The position numbers were made by a program, and so were the translations under genes. This document shows, one piece after another, positions 26,922 to 35,531 of a stretch of 64,000 nt of DNA; position 1 is the first letter of the stretch, and each line of letters starts with the position of its first letter. Source of the DNA: Kushneria phyllosphaerae (GTDB lineage: Bacteria; Pseudomonadota; Gammaproteobacteria; Pseudomonadales; Halomonadaceae); contig NZ_ONZI01000001.1 of NCBI RefSeq assembly GCF_900312995.1, forward strand, positions 124,001-188,000, read 5' to 3'. The notes beneath the pieces are model-generated. The model was not told the origin of the DNA and did no database searches. It saw nothing but the letters and a program-made list of their open reading frames with translations.

Positions 26922-29099
26922 TTAGAACGAGTACGTCAGCGTAGAGGTGATGTTCATCGGCTCGCCGTAGACACCGTAGCCGTCGAGGTAGCTGTAGTAC
27001 TTCTTGTCAAAGAGGTTACGCACGTTGACCTGCAGCGAGAGGTCCTGGGTAAAAGCGTAGCGCCCGAACAGGTTGACCAGCGTGTAGCTGCCCTGCTCGA
27101 CCTTTTCATCGCCCTGCGGCCCGGCCACATCACGCTCGAAAGTGTGACTCTGCCAGTTGAATCCGCCACCCACGGTCAGCGGCTCAAGCTGCGGGACGCG
27201 GTAGCTGGCGAATAGATTCGCCTGGGTGCGCGGCCGGTCAGGGTTGAAATCACCCTGCGCCGAGGTCGCGGTGTAGTGGGTAAAGCCGGCGGTCATGTCG
27301 AGATTCTCCGTCACCGCACCGGTCACTTCAGCCTCGAAACCTTCACTGACCACATCGCTCACCGGCGTTGCAGTAGTGATGGGGGAGCCGGGGATGCTGA
27401 CCAGATCGGCCACGTTGTCCTGCTCGAGTCGAAATACCGAGAAGGAGGCGTTGACCAGGCCATCAAACCAGGCCGCCTTGACGCCGGTCTCGTAGTTCTT
27501 GCCCGTGAGCGGATCAAGATAGCCATTGCCACCTTCCAGACGGTAGCTCTGCGGCTGGAAGATCTCGGTGTAGCTGGCATAAGCCGACCAGACATCGTTG
27601 ATGTCGTAAATCAGGCCGCCGTAGGGCGTGACATCGCTCTCACTCTGCGAGTTATTGCCCACCCCGGTGGACCAGGTTCTGCCACGCCAGTCGGTATAGC
27701 GCGCGCCCACAATCAGGGTCAGCGGGTCGGTCAGGGAAAAGCGGGCCGCAGTGTAAACGGATTTCTGCTGAACACTGGCGCGCTCAAGCGGGGAAAAGCT
27801 GCTCCAGCCTGTATTGGGCGCCGAGCCGTTCCAGTTATCGAGATCCCCCACATCAAAGCCAGCGCCCGGAATGAAGCTGTTGTTGTAGTCATTGCTTTGG
27901 TCCGCATAGCTGCCGCCGACGACCAGCTCATGCTGGCGCCCCATCAGCTCAAACGGCCCGTTGGCGTAGACATCGACCGAATCGACTTTACGCTCACCGC
28001 GGTTCCAGCCGGTATAAAAGGTGCTGCCCTGCCCGGTCGCGCGATCAGGAGAGGAGAAAAAAGGCTCGTAATAGGGTGCGGCCAGCTTGCTGTCTGCCTC
28101 GGTTTTTTCATGGGTGGCGGTGCCGTGCAGCTGCCAGTCATTGCCAAATCGATGCTCGAGCATGGCAAAGACCTTTTCCGACTCGAAGTCGTAATAGGAC
28201 CAGTCCGGCGCCACGCTGAACGAGCGGGTGTAGTTCGTACGCCCGCCGTCGCTGTACCACAGCGGAAAACCGCCCCAGGTGGGCGAGCTGGTGTGCGTGT
28301 TCTGATAGTCATAGCCCACCGAAACGGTGGTGCTCTCGGTGACATCGGCATCGATGATGCCGTAGCCAAACTTTTTGCGTTTGGAGTAACGGTCCAGAGG
28401 GCTGTCGCCGTCTTCATAGCCGCCGATAAAGCGCGCACGCACGTCGCCGGACTCGGTCAGCGGAGTGGTGACATCCACCACGCCACGCTGCTTGTCCCAG
28501 CTGCCCAGCGTGCCGGAGACGGAGCCGGTCAACTCGCGGCTGTCGGCGTGTTTGCGTACAAAGTTGACCGAGGCGCCCGGGTTACCGGCACCGGTCATCA
28601 GGCCATTGGCGCCTTTAACCACCTCGACACGGTCATAGATCGCTGTGTTCTGTGCCCCTTCGCCGAAGTACCAGCGGCTGTCGGTATTCAGTGTCGGGAT
28701 GCCATCGTACTGATAGCTGTTGATATCAAAGCCCCGGGCAGAAAAGCGGACCCGGTCACTATCAATGTGGCGAGCCGAGACACCGGTGGTATTGGACAGT
28801 ACATCCTCGATCGTTTCGAGGTTCTGATCCTTCATACGCTGCTCGGTCATGATGCTGACCGTCTGCGGAATCTCCTTCGGGGCCAGGTTCATCCGTGTGC
28901 CCGCACTGGTCTGGCGCCTGGTATAGCCAACGTTGTCGTAAAGATTGGTGGCCGTGACGGTCAGGGTATTAATGGCGGCATCATCGGCCTGAGCGATCGC
29001 AGGCGTCATCAAATAGGCGCCAGTGGTCACAAGGGTCAGAACGTGACGACCGGCAAGACCGGTACGCCGTGGGCGCCGACCGCAGAATGGTGTTTTCAT
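26922..29099 (-). CDS. TonB-dependent siderophore receptor (FhuE-like)
   Basis: 725-residue outer-membrane beta-barrel that imports ferric siderophores using TonB energy. A signal peptide covers about residues 1-38 and ends near AIAQADD. The plug domain follows (APKEIPQTVSIMTEQRMKDQ, VEVVKGANGLMTGAGNPGASVNFVRK), then a 22-strand barrel ending in LTYSF with the terminal Phe expected for outer-membrane insertion. The style (RFSARGFDINSYQYDGIP) is that of hydroxamate receptors such as FhuE and FpvA-like proteins; there is no N-terminal signalling extension. The upstream region has a Fur-like box and a hairpin shared with the second receptor. No siderophore synthesis genes are near. Confidence 0.92.
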   Translation of the reverse strand: MKTPFCGRRPRRTGLAGRHVLTLVTTGAYLMTPAIAQADDAAINTLTVTATNLYDNVGYTRRQTSAGTRMNLAPKEIPQTVSIMTEQRMKDQNLETIEDVLSNTTGVSARHIDSDRVRFSARGFDINSYQYDGIPTLNTDSRWYFGEGAQNTAIYDRVEVVKGANGLMTGAGNPGASVNFVRKHADSRELTGSVSGTLGSWDKQRGVVDVTTPLTESGDVRARFIGGYEDGDSPLDRYSKRKKFGYGIIDADVTESTTVSVGYDYQNTHTSSPTWGGFPLWYSDGGRTNYTRSFSVAPDWSYYDFESEKVFAMLEHRFGNDWQLHGTATHEKTEADSKLAAPYYEPFFSSPDRATGQGSTFYTGWNRGERKVDSVDVYANGPFELMGRQHELVVGGSYADQSNDYNNSFIPGAGFDVGDLDNWNGSAPNTGWSSFSPLERASVQQKSVYTAARFSLTDPLTLIVGARYTDWRGRTWSTGVGNNSQSESDVTPYGGLIYDINDVWSAYASYTEIFQPQSYRLEGGNGYLDPLTGKNYETGVKAAWFDGLVNASFSVFRLEQDNVADLVSIPGSPITTATPVSDVVSEGFEAEVTGAVTENLDMTAGFTHYTATSAQGDFNPDRPRTQANLFASYRVPQLEPLTVGGGFNWQSHTFERDVAGPQGDEKVEQGSYTLVNLFGRYAFTQDLSLQVNVRNLFDKKYYSYLDGYGVYGEPMNITSTLTYSF

Positions 29100-29112
29100 G
29101 GTGTCCCTTGCT

Positions 29113-29129
29113 GGCGCATCTAACGCGCC
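29113..29129 (-). promoter_or_regulatory. 5' UTR hairpin just upstream of the first receptor ribosome site
   Basis: On the minus strand GGCGC-GTTAGAT-GCGCC folds into a short stem. The 13 bases between it and the ATG contain the ribosome site (GCAAGGGACA). The second receptor has the same layout with a different but still paired stem (see 39734-39750). Confidence 0.5.
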
Positions 29130-29188
29130 GTTTTATCGGTGTTATGGCCCGGCGATTTTGATGAAACAGCCGTTGTAAAGTCAACGCT

Positions 29189-29207
29189 GATAACAACTAT
29201 TCTTATT
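29189..29207 (-). promoter_or_regulatory. Probable Fur box
   Basis: On the minus strand AATAAGAATAGTTGTTATC matches the 19-base Fur consensus at 13 positions. It lies about 90 bases before the receptor ATG, suiting iron-dependent repression. Confidence 0.55.
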
Positions 29208-29271
29208 TTCAATCGTAAAAACTTCTCATTCACGACGTTTACTGCCGTGAGCGGCTGATAACAGGGCACCA

Positions 29272-29303
29272 CTGTCAACCTGGAAGGAAATTGAAGTTAA
29301 CCA
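29272..29303 (+). promoter_or_regulatory. Probable BirA operator of the biotin operon
   Basis: CTGTCAACC and AGTTAACCA, 14 bases apart, resemble the half sites TTGTAAACC and GGTTTACAA of bacterial BirA operators at 7 and 6 of 9 positions with the expected spacing. It stands about 55 bases before bioB, where biotinyl-AMP-loaded BirA would repress the operon. Confidence 0.5.
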
Positions 29304-29357
29304 CTGAGACTGGCAAGGTAGCCGTCATCTTTCTAAAATTTTCAGGTTAACAACGCC

Positions 29358-30431
29358 ATGCCCACCTCTGATCACGGCTCTCCCCGCCCTGAGCAATATC
29401 GTCACGACTGGCAGCGCCACGAAATCGAGGCGTTGCTCACCCTGCCCTTCAACGATCTGCTGTTTCAGGCGCAGAGCGTGCATCGCCAGCACTTCGATCC
29501 CAACGCCGTGCAGATTTCAACGCTGCTGTCGATCAAGACCGGTGCCTGCCCGGAAGACTGCAAGTACTGCCCGCAGTCCGGCCACTACAACACCGGGCTG
29601 GAGCGCGAAAAACTGATGCAGGTCGAGGCCGTGCTGGAAGAAGCGCGCCGGGCGAAAGAGGTGGGGGCAAGTCGTTTCTGCATGGGTGCGGCCTGGAAAA
29701 ACCCGCGGGCGAAAGACATGCCGTATGTGCTGGAAATGGTGCGCGGCGTACGCGCCATGGGCCTTGAGACCTGCATGACGCTGGGCATGCTGACCCGTGA
29801 TCAGGCCGAAGCGCTCGAAGATGCCGGCCTTGATTACTACAACCACAACTTGGACACCTCCCCGGAGTACTACGGCGAGATCATCACCACCCGCACCTAC
29901 GCTGACCGTCTTGAAACGCTTGATCACGTCCGCCAGTCCGGCATGAAGATCTGCTCCGGCGGCATTCTGGGCATGGGCGAGAGCATCAACGACCGTGCAG
30001 GCCTCTTGCAGCAGCTGGCCAACCTGCCCACCCATCCGGAGAGTGTGCCGATCAATATGCTGATCCGCATTCAGGGCACGCCGCTTGAGCACGTCGAGGA
30101 TCTCGACCCGATCGACTTCATTCGAACGATCGCCACTGCCCGCATTCTGATGCCCGCCTCTCACGTGCGCATGGCGGCCGGCCGCGAGCTGATGAGCGAT
30201 GAGACCCAGGCGCTGGCCTTTTTCGCCGGTGCCAATTCGATCTTCTACGGCGAGCGGCTGTTGACCGCGCAGAACCCTCAGGCCAATCACGACCAACGCC
30301 TGTTCGAGCGTCTGGGGCTCTATCCGGAGCAGCGACACGATGTTGATGACGCCACCCACGAGGCAGTCCTCGATGAACAGATGTACCGGGCACGGGTCGA
30401 GGCCATGACCACCGATGCCGCCGCCCATTGA
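29358..30431 (+). CDS. bioB: Biotin synthase
   Basis: Radical-SAM enzyme that inserts sulfur into dethiobiotin, the last step of biotin synthesis. The cluster motif is [13 protein letters not shown] with cysteines 64, 68 and 71, preceded by [45 protein letters not shown] and the second cluster ligands around the [13 protein letters not shown] and AAGRELM segments are intact. 357 residues is a normal length. It is the first gene of bioBFHCDA. The ribosome site is weak. The BirA-like operator lies upstream, and the divergent neighbour is a siderophore receptor. Confidence 0.97.
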   Translation: MPTSDHGSPRPEQYRHDWQRHEIEALLTLPFNDLLFQAQSVHRQHFDPNAVQISTLLSIKTGACPEDCKYCPQSGHYNTGLEREKLMQVEAVLEEARRAKEVGASRFCMGAAWKNPRAKDMPYVLEMVRGVRAMGLETCMTLGMLTRDQAEALEDAGLDYYNHNLDTSPEYYGEIITTRTYADRLETLDHVRQSGMKICSGGILGMGESINDRAGLLQQLANLPTHPESVPINMLIRIQGTPLEHVEDLDPIDFIRTIATARILMPASHVRMAAGRELMSDETQALAFFAGANSIFYGERLLTAQNPQANHDQRLFERLGLYPEQRHDVDDATHEAVLDEQMYRARVEAMTTDAAAH

Positions 30432-30447
30432 GATGGGCGCCGACAAG

Positions 30448-31632
30448 ATGAATCCCTTCGAGACTGCTCTCCAGCACCGCCTCGAGCAGCAAAAGACCGC
30501 CGGCCGATACCGCAAGCGTCGCAGCCAGCGTGATGCCGGCGTGCATACCCGGATCAATGGCCGGGCCATGCTGACCTTTTGCAGCAACGACTATCTGGGA
30601 CTGGCCACACACCCGCGCGTGGTGGAGGCCCTGTGTGACGGCGCGCGCCAATACGGGGCCGGCGGCGGCGCCTCACACCTGGTCAACGGCCATCAGGAGA
30701 TCCATGACCGGCTGGAGACGCGCCTGGCCCAGTGGACCGGTCGTGAGCGAGCGCTGTTATTTGGCAGCGGCTACCAGGCCAACCTGGGGGTGATCTCGGC
30801 GCTGATGTCGCGCGGCGGGCATGTTGTTCATGACCGACTCAACCACGCCTCACTGCTGGATGGCACCCGGCTTTCCGGTGCCCGGCTTCATCGCTTCGCG
30901 CACGGTGATCTGGCCGGTGCAGCTCAGGCACTGGCCGGGCTATCGCCGGACGCCGATCGACTGCTGGTCAGTGACGGCGTCTTCAGCATGGATGGCGACT
31001 GCGCTGATGTGAACGCACTGGCCCGACTGGCCGAGCGTCACGATATTCCGCTGATGATCGATGATGCCCACGGCCTTGGCGTGCTGGGCGCAAAAGGCGC
31101 CGGCACGCTGGAGGCGCAGAACGTGGCCCTTGATCAGGTGCCCATTCTGGTGGGCACGCTGGGCAAGGCACTCGGCACCCAGGGCGCCTTTGTGGCCGGC
31201 AGCCACGCGCTGATCGAATCGCTGATCCAATTCGCCCGGCCCTTCGTCTACACCACCAGCCTCTCGCCGGCGCTGGCCGCGGCCACGCTGGCTGCCCTGG
31301 ATATCGTTCAGACCGAACCGGAACGGCGTGCCCATCTGCATCACCTGATCCAGCGCTTTCGACGGGAACTGCTCACGCTGGCGCTGCCCGATATCGCGCT
31401 GATGCCTTCCGAAACGCCCATTCAGCCCCTGCTGGTCGGCGACGAGCAGGCAGCAATGGCACTGTCCGAGCGGCTGTATGAAGAAGGCATTTTATGCACG
31501 GCCATTCGCCCGCCCACGGTCCCCCCGGGGCAGTCACGGCTGCGCGTAACCCTGTCGGCGGCCCACACGGAGGCCGATCTGGATCGACTGCTCGAAACTC
31601 TCGAGCGCTGCTGCCGGACAGTGACCTCATGA
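30448..31632 (+). CDS. bioF: 8-amino-7-oxononanoate synthase
   Basis: PLP enzyme that condenses pimeloyl-ACP with L-alanine. Seen: FCSNDYLGLATHPRVVEA, GGGASHLVNGH, LLFGSGYQANLG, DRLNHASLLDG, IDDAHGLGVLG, and the Schiff-base lysine in LVGTLGKALGTQG. The length from 30448 is 394 residues, near the usual 385. ATG codons at 30415 and 30433 are in frame, but the 30448 start (MNPFETALQHRLEQQK) fits family N-termini better and falls just after the bioB stop. It overlaps bioH by four bases. Confidence 0.95.
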   Translation: MNPFETALQHRLEQQKTAGRYRKRRSQRDAGVHTRINGRAMLTFCSNDYLGLATHPRVVEALCDGARQYGAGGGASHLVNGHQEIHDRLETRLAQWTGRERALLFGSGYQANLGVISALMSRGGHVVHDRLNHASLLDGTRLSGARLHRFAHGDLAGAAQALAGLSPDADRLLVSDGVFSMDGDCADVNALARLAERHDIPLMIDDAHGLGVLGAKGAGTLEAQNVALDQVPILVGTLGKALGTQGAFVAGSHALIESLIQFARPFVYTTSLSPALAAATLAALDIVQTEPERRAHLHHLIQRFRRELLTLALPDIALMPSETPIQPLLVGDEQAAMALSERLYEEGILCTAIRPPTVPPGQSRLRVTLSAAHTEADLDRLLETLERCCRTVTS

Positions 31633-32387
31633 TGCCCGCCGCTCCAACCCTGATCCTGCTGCCCGGATGGGCCATGGCACCCTCCTCGCTGATGGCACTG
31701 GCCGCTGAACTCAAGGCGCAGCTGCCCGGCTGGGTTATTGACTGCCCACCACTGCCGGCCACCAGCGATGACACCCTAAAGGTCTGGCTCGATGATCTTG
31801 ATGACCGGCTGCCCGAGCATGCCTGGCTGGCCGGCTGGTCACTGGGCGGCATGCTCGCCATGGCCCTGTCCGCCCGACGTGGGGCCCGCTGCCCCGGCGT
31901 CATGACGCTGGGCAGTAACGCCAGTTTCATCGCTTGCAGGGACTGGCAATGTGCCCTGCTCCCGGCCACGCTGGCCGGCTTTCGAGCCCGCTGGACAAGC
32001 GCCCCCGAGAAGACCCTGTCGCGTTTTATGGCGCTCATCGCCCGCGGCAGTGCACAGCGCTCCAGGATGATCCGCCAGCTTGAGCAGCATGCAGCAACCC
32101 TCACCGCCCGGCAGGCACTGGCCGGGCTATCGCTGCTGGCCCATATCGACCTGCAGGCGCTGCTCGCCCTTGAGCATTGCCCGAGGCTGCATCTTTTTGC
32201 CGAACTTGATGCTTTGGTGCCCGTGGATGCCTGCGACGAGGTGGCGAAGCGGTTGCCGGCCAACAGTGCCGTTCACACGCTGATGGATACCGGTCACGCC
32301 TTCCCGCTGGAACACCCAGAAACCTGCGCCCGACACATGGTGGCCTTTATCAAGCAAAGCGGGACAGGAGATGCCCATGAGCACTGA
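31629..32387 (+). CDS. bioH: Pimeloyl-ACP methyl ester esterase
   Basis: Alpha/beta hydrolase that removes the methyl group from pimeloyl-ACP methyl ester, freeing the chain for BioF. The N-terminus ILLPGWAMAPSSL matches the family's oxyanion segment. The nucleophile is in GWSLGGMLA (Ser near residue 71), the acid Asp in AELDALVPVDA, and the His in TGHAFPLEHPE. Its start overlaps the bioF stop (ATGA) and its end overlaps bioC, so it is clearly a biotin gene although sequence alone would allow only a general esterase call. 252 residues. In Escherichia coli bioH is unlinked; here it is inside the operon. Confidence 0.88.
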   Translation: MMPAAPTLILLPGWAMAPSSLMALAAELKAQLPGWVIDCPPLPATSDDTLKVWLDDLDDRLPEHAWLAGWSLGGMLAMALSARRGARCPGVMTLGSNASFIACRDWQCALLPATLAGFRARWTSAPEKTLSRFMALIARGSAQRSRMIRQLEQHAATLTARQALAGLSLLAHIDLQALLALEHCPRLHLFAELDALVPVDACDEVAKRLPANSAVHTLMDTGHAFPLEHPETCARHMVAFIKQSGTGDAHEH

Positions 32388-33204
32388 GGCGACCCTGGCC
32401 CTCAAGCACCGCATCGCGACGAGCTTCTCAAGGGCAGCACCTCACTATGACCACCACGCCGGTCTTCAGCGCGAGGTGGCCGATGATCTGCTTCGCGCCC
32501 TGCCGACAAGGGCCATGCCTCAGCGTCTGGCAGATGTCGGCTGCGGCACCGGCTACGTCACCCGCGGGCTGCGCGCGCGCTATCCCGAAGCCACCATCAC
32601 CGGCATTGACCCGGCCCCCGGCATGCTTGAGGAAGCAGCCCGCCGTCACGGCCATGGTCGGTTGTATTGGCAGTCGGGCGAGGCCGAGCAGCTGCCTTTT
32701 GCAGACGAGTGTCTGGACATGGTGGTGTCCAGCCTGGCCATTCAGTGGTGTGCCACACCAGAAGGTTTTCTCAGGGAAGCCGAGCGCACGCTGCGCCCGG
32801 GCGGATGGCTCGCCTTTACCACCCTGCTTGAGGGCACTCTGGACGAGCTGAAAACCGCCTTTAAATCGCTTGAGTTCGGCCCCCAGGGCAACACGTTTCT
32901 CACTTTCGAGGCACTGAATCAGTACCTCAATCCCGGTCGTCTCACCACGCACTCGCTCAGTGTCAGCGATCACCGAGTCTTTCATGACAGTGCTGCGGCA
33001 AGCCTGCGGGCGCTGAAGGCGGTGGGTGCCGCCACACCGGACAAAACGGTCCGCCATGGCCTGATGAGCCGCCGGCACTGGGCAGGCGTCGCGCAGTCAC
33101 TGGAACGCTTTCGCACCTCGAAAGGCCTGCCCACCACCTACCGGGTCGCCCAGGTCCTCATGCAAAAACCCGACGAGTTATCCCATGACCGACTCCCCCT
33201 CTGA
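32377..33204 (+). CDS. bioC: Malonyl-ACP O-methyltransferase
   Basis: SAM-dependent methyltransferase that caps malonyl-ACP so the fatty acid enzymes can build the pimeloyl chain. KHRIATSFSRAAPHYDHHAGLQREVA is the characteristic BioC start, and motif I reads LADVGCGTGYVTRGL. Later VSSLAIQWCATPEGFLREAERTLRPGG and TTLLEGTLDELKTAF are typical BioC features. 275 residues. The ATG at 32377 has AGGAG eight bases upstream; the ATG at 32371 is too close to that site. It overlaps bioH and bioD, part of a tightly packed operon. Confidence 0.94.
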   Translation: MSTEATLALKHRIATSFSRAAPHYDHHAGLQREVADDLLRALPTRAMPQRLADVGCGTGYVTRGLRARYPEATITGIDPAPGMLEEAARRHGHGRLYWQSGEAEQLPFADECLDMVVSSLAIQWCATPEGFLREAERTLRPGGWLAFTTLLEGTLDELKTAFKSLEFGPQGNTFLTFEALNQYLNPGRLTTHSLSVSDHRVFHDSAAASLRALKAVGAATPDKTVRHGLMSRRHWAGVAQSLERFRTSKGLPTTYRVAQVLMQKPDELSHDRLPL

Positions 33205-33916
33205 CCGCCCTCCTGCGGCCTTTTTCGTCACCGGTACCGATACCGACGCTGGCAAGACCCTGATGACCTCAGGCCTGCTGTACGCCGCCCGTGCCCGAGG
33301 ACTGACAACGGCTGCCGGCAAGCCCGTCGCCTCCGGCAGTGAGCGCACATCACACGGTCTGCGCAACGCCGATGCACTGGCCCTTCAGGCCCAGTGCACA
33401 CCGGCCCTGCCCTATGACGCGGTCAATCCAGTGGCGTTTGAACCGGCCATCGCCCCACATATTGCGGCCAGCGAAGCCGGGCGCGAGCTGTCGGTGGCCT
33501 CGCTTCTGGCCCCCATGCAGACCCTGCTGGCCGCCAACGCCGACCTGACCCTGATCGAAGGCGCCGGTGGCTGGCGCGTCCCTCTGCGTGATGACGCCTG
33601 CCTCTCCGACCTGGCCGTGGCGCTGAACCTGCCGGTCATTCTGGTGGTGGGGGTGCGGCTGGGCGCCATTAATCATGCCCGACTGACGCTGGAGGCCATC
33701 GAGCGCGACGGCCTGAAGGTCGCCGGCTGGGTCGCCAACGTGGTGGATGCCGACATGTCGCGTCTGGCCGCCAATCTGGCCACGCTCGAAGAGTGGTTGA
33801 GCCGGCGTGGCGGCATCCCCTGTCTGGGCCTGGTGCCTTACCTTGTGGCGCCGACGCCCGAGCGAGTCGGCGCCTGTCTTGATCTCAATGTGCTACTGGA
33901 ATCTCATGAACGATAA
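33185..33916 (+). CDS. bioD: Dethiobiotin synthetase
   Basis: ATP-dependent carboxylase that closes the ureido ring from diaminopelargonate and CO2. The P-loop is FFVTGTDTDAGKTLMTSGLL, followed by KPVASGSE and the EGAGGWRVPL active-site segment. VGVRLGAINHARLTLEAI and the C-terminal GLVPYL nucleotide base contact are intact. 243 residues. It begins 20 bases inside the end of bioC and overlaps bioA by 11 bases. Confidence 0.95.
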   Translation: MTDSPSDRPPAAFFVTGTDTDAGKTLMTSGLLYAARARGLTTAAGKPVASGSERTSHGLRNADALALQAQCTPALPYDAVNPVAFEPAIAPHIAASEAGRELSVASLLAPMQTLLAANADLTLIEGAGGWRVPLRDDACLSDLAVALNLPVILVVGVRLGAINHARLTLEAIERDGLKVAGWVANVVDADMSRLAANLATLEEWLSRRGGIPCLGLVPYLVAPTPERVGACLDLNVLLESHER

Positions 33917-35255
33917 CGCCACATGGATGCAGCGCGACCTGGCCAGCCTCTGGCACCCCTGCACCCAGATGAAGGATCACGAAACCCTGCCGGTCACCCC
34001 CATCCGCTCGGGCAAGGGGGTGTGGCTTGAGGATTTCGAAGGTCATCGCTACCTGGATGCGATCAGCTCCTGGTGGGTCAATATCCTCGGCCACGCCAAT
34101 GAGCGTATTAATGCGCGCATCAAGACCCAGCTCGACACGCTTGAGCACGTCATATTGTCGGGCTTTACCCACCAGCCGGTGATCGAACTCTCCGAACGGC
34201 TGGGACGACTGGCACCGGAAGGGCTGGGGCACTGCTTTTATGCCGACAACGGCTCCTCGGCGATCGAGGTGGCCCTGAAGATGAGTTATCACTACTGGCA
34301 TAACCAGGGTCGACCGGAGAAGCGCCGCTTTCTGACCATCACCAACGGCTATCACGGCGAGACACTGGGCGCGCTCTCCGTCGGCGATGTGGCGATTTTC
34401 ACCGACACCTATCGCTCGCTGCTGCTGGATGTGATCAAGGTGCCGGCGCCGGACGGATTCGGTCTGCCGCGTGACCAGTGGATCGACCAGGCCCGGGCAG
34501 CCTTTGCCCACATGGAGGCCGCGCTCGAACGTCATGGCGATGAACTGGCCGCCGTGATCGTTGAGCCATTGATCCAGTGTGCCGGCGGCATGCGCATGTA
34601 CCCGCCGGAGTATCTGAACTGGCTGCGCGAAGCGTGCGACCGCCACAACGTGCAGCTGATTTTCGATGAAATCGCCGTCGGCTTCGGCCGCACCGGCACG
34701 ATGTTCGCCTGCGAACAGGCCGGCGTGCGCCCGGACTATCTGTGCCTGTCGAAGGCGATCACCGGAGGGTATCTGCCGCTGTCGGTGGTCATGACCACCG
34801 ACGATATCTATGCAGCCTTCTACGACGACTATTCGACGCTGCGGGCCTTTTTGCACTCGCACAGCTACACCGGCAATCCGCTGGCCTGTGCCGCAGCGCT
34901 GGCCACGCTCGACATTCTCGAAGACGACGACGTGATCGCCACCAATCGCGACAAATCGGCTCGCATCGAGCAGGTGACGGCGCCACTGCGCGAGCACCCA
35001 CACGTCGGCGATGTCCGCCAGACCGGCATGGTGGTCGCCATCGAAATGGTGAAGGACAAGGCAACGCTCGAACCCTATGACTTTCGTGAACGCCGCGGGC
35101 TCAGGGTCTTTCAGCACGCCATGTCCCGCGGGGCGATGCTGCGCCCGCTGGGCAACGTCATCTACTGGATGCCGCCCTATGTGATTACCCCGGAGGAGAT
35201 CGACTTTCTCGGCGAGGTGACTCGCGAAGGGCTGGAAGTCGCCACCGGGCAGTAG
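33906..35255 (+). CDS. bioA: Adenosylmethionine-8-amino-7-oxononanoate aminotransferase
   Basis: PLP aminotransferase that uses SAM as amino donor to make 7,8-diaminopelargonate. The N-terminus SLWHPCTQMKDHETLPV is diagnostic of BioA, with SSWWVNILGHANERIN, YADNGSSAIEVALKMSYHYW, NGYHGETLGALSVGD and DEIAVGFGRTGTMFACE. The PLP lysine is in LCLSKAITGGYLPLS. 449 residues from the ATG that overlaps the bioD end. It is the last gene of the operon, whereas in enterobacteria bioA is divergent from bioB. Confidence 0.96.
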   Translation: MNDNATWMQRDLASLWHPCTQMKDHETLPVTPIRSGKGVWLEDFEGHRYLDAISSWWVNILGHANERINARIKTQLDTLEHVILSGFTHQPVIELSERLGRLAPEGLGHCFYADNGSSAIEVALKMSYHYWHNQGRPEKRRFLTITNGYHGETLGALSVGDVAIFTDTYRSLLLDVIKVPAPDGFGLPRDQWIDQARAAFAHMEAALERHGDELAAVIVEPLIQCAGGMRMYPPEYLNWLREACDRHNVQLIFDEIAVGFGRTGTMFACEQAGVRPDYLCLSKAITGGYLPLSVVMTTDDIYAAFYDDYSTLRAFLHSHSYTGNPLACAAALATLDILEDDDVIATNRDKSARIEQVTAPLREHPHVGDVRQTGMVVAIEMVKDKATLEPYDFRERRGLRVFQHAMSRGAMLRPLGNVIYWMPPYVITPEEIDFLGEVTREGLEVATGQ

Positions 35256-35364
35256 TGCTGACAACTCGCCGATAACGCGGCACTCAAGGGCATGATCACA
35301 GGCGCTTCAAGGACCTGTCTTTCTCCGGTTCTTCGTTCATTGCGCCATTGGTCGGCATGGCATC

Positions 35365-35391
35365 GCCCGGGTTCGACAGTCGAACCCGGGC
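35365..35391. repeat. Perfect 12-bp inverted repeat downstream of the biotin operon
   Basis: GCCCGGGTTCGA and TCGAACCCGGGC flank the loop CAG. A strong hairpin on either strand, 110 bases after bioA and about 140 before kup. No T run follows, so it may be a terminator of the factor-assisted kind, a palindromic repeat element, or a protein site. Confidence 0.6.
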
Positions 35392-35531
35392 TCACTACTA
35401 TCGAAATAGTGGAGATCAAGACAGCGGCCGCAGGCAAGCGTCAGCTCATAGGCGATGGTGATCGCTGGTCGAGGCTTTCCAGGGCGGCATAACAAAAAAG
35501 ACGATCACGTCACACCATCGGTGGTAGACAG

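Noticed and set aside
27276..29123. A 615-codon plus-strand frame opposite the first siderophore receptor
   Set aside because: Product of high GC at third positions of the receptor gene; no family features.
29189..29303. A riboswitch before bioB
   Set aside because: The region fits protein operators (Fur, BirA) and shows no complex conserved fold.
35365..35391. A tRNA gene suggested by GGTTCGA
   Set aside because: The sequence is a palindrome and no acceptor, D or anticodon stems can be folded around it.
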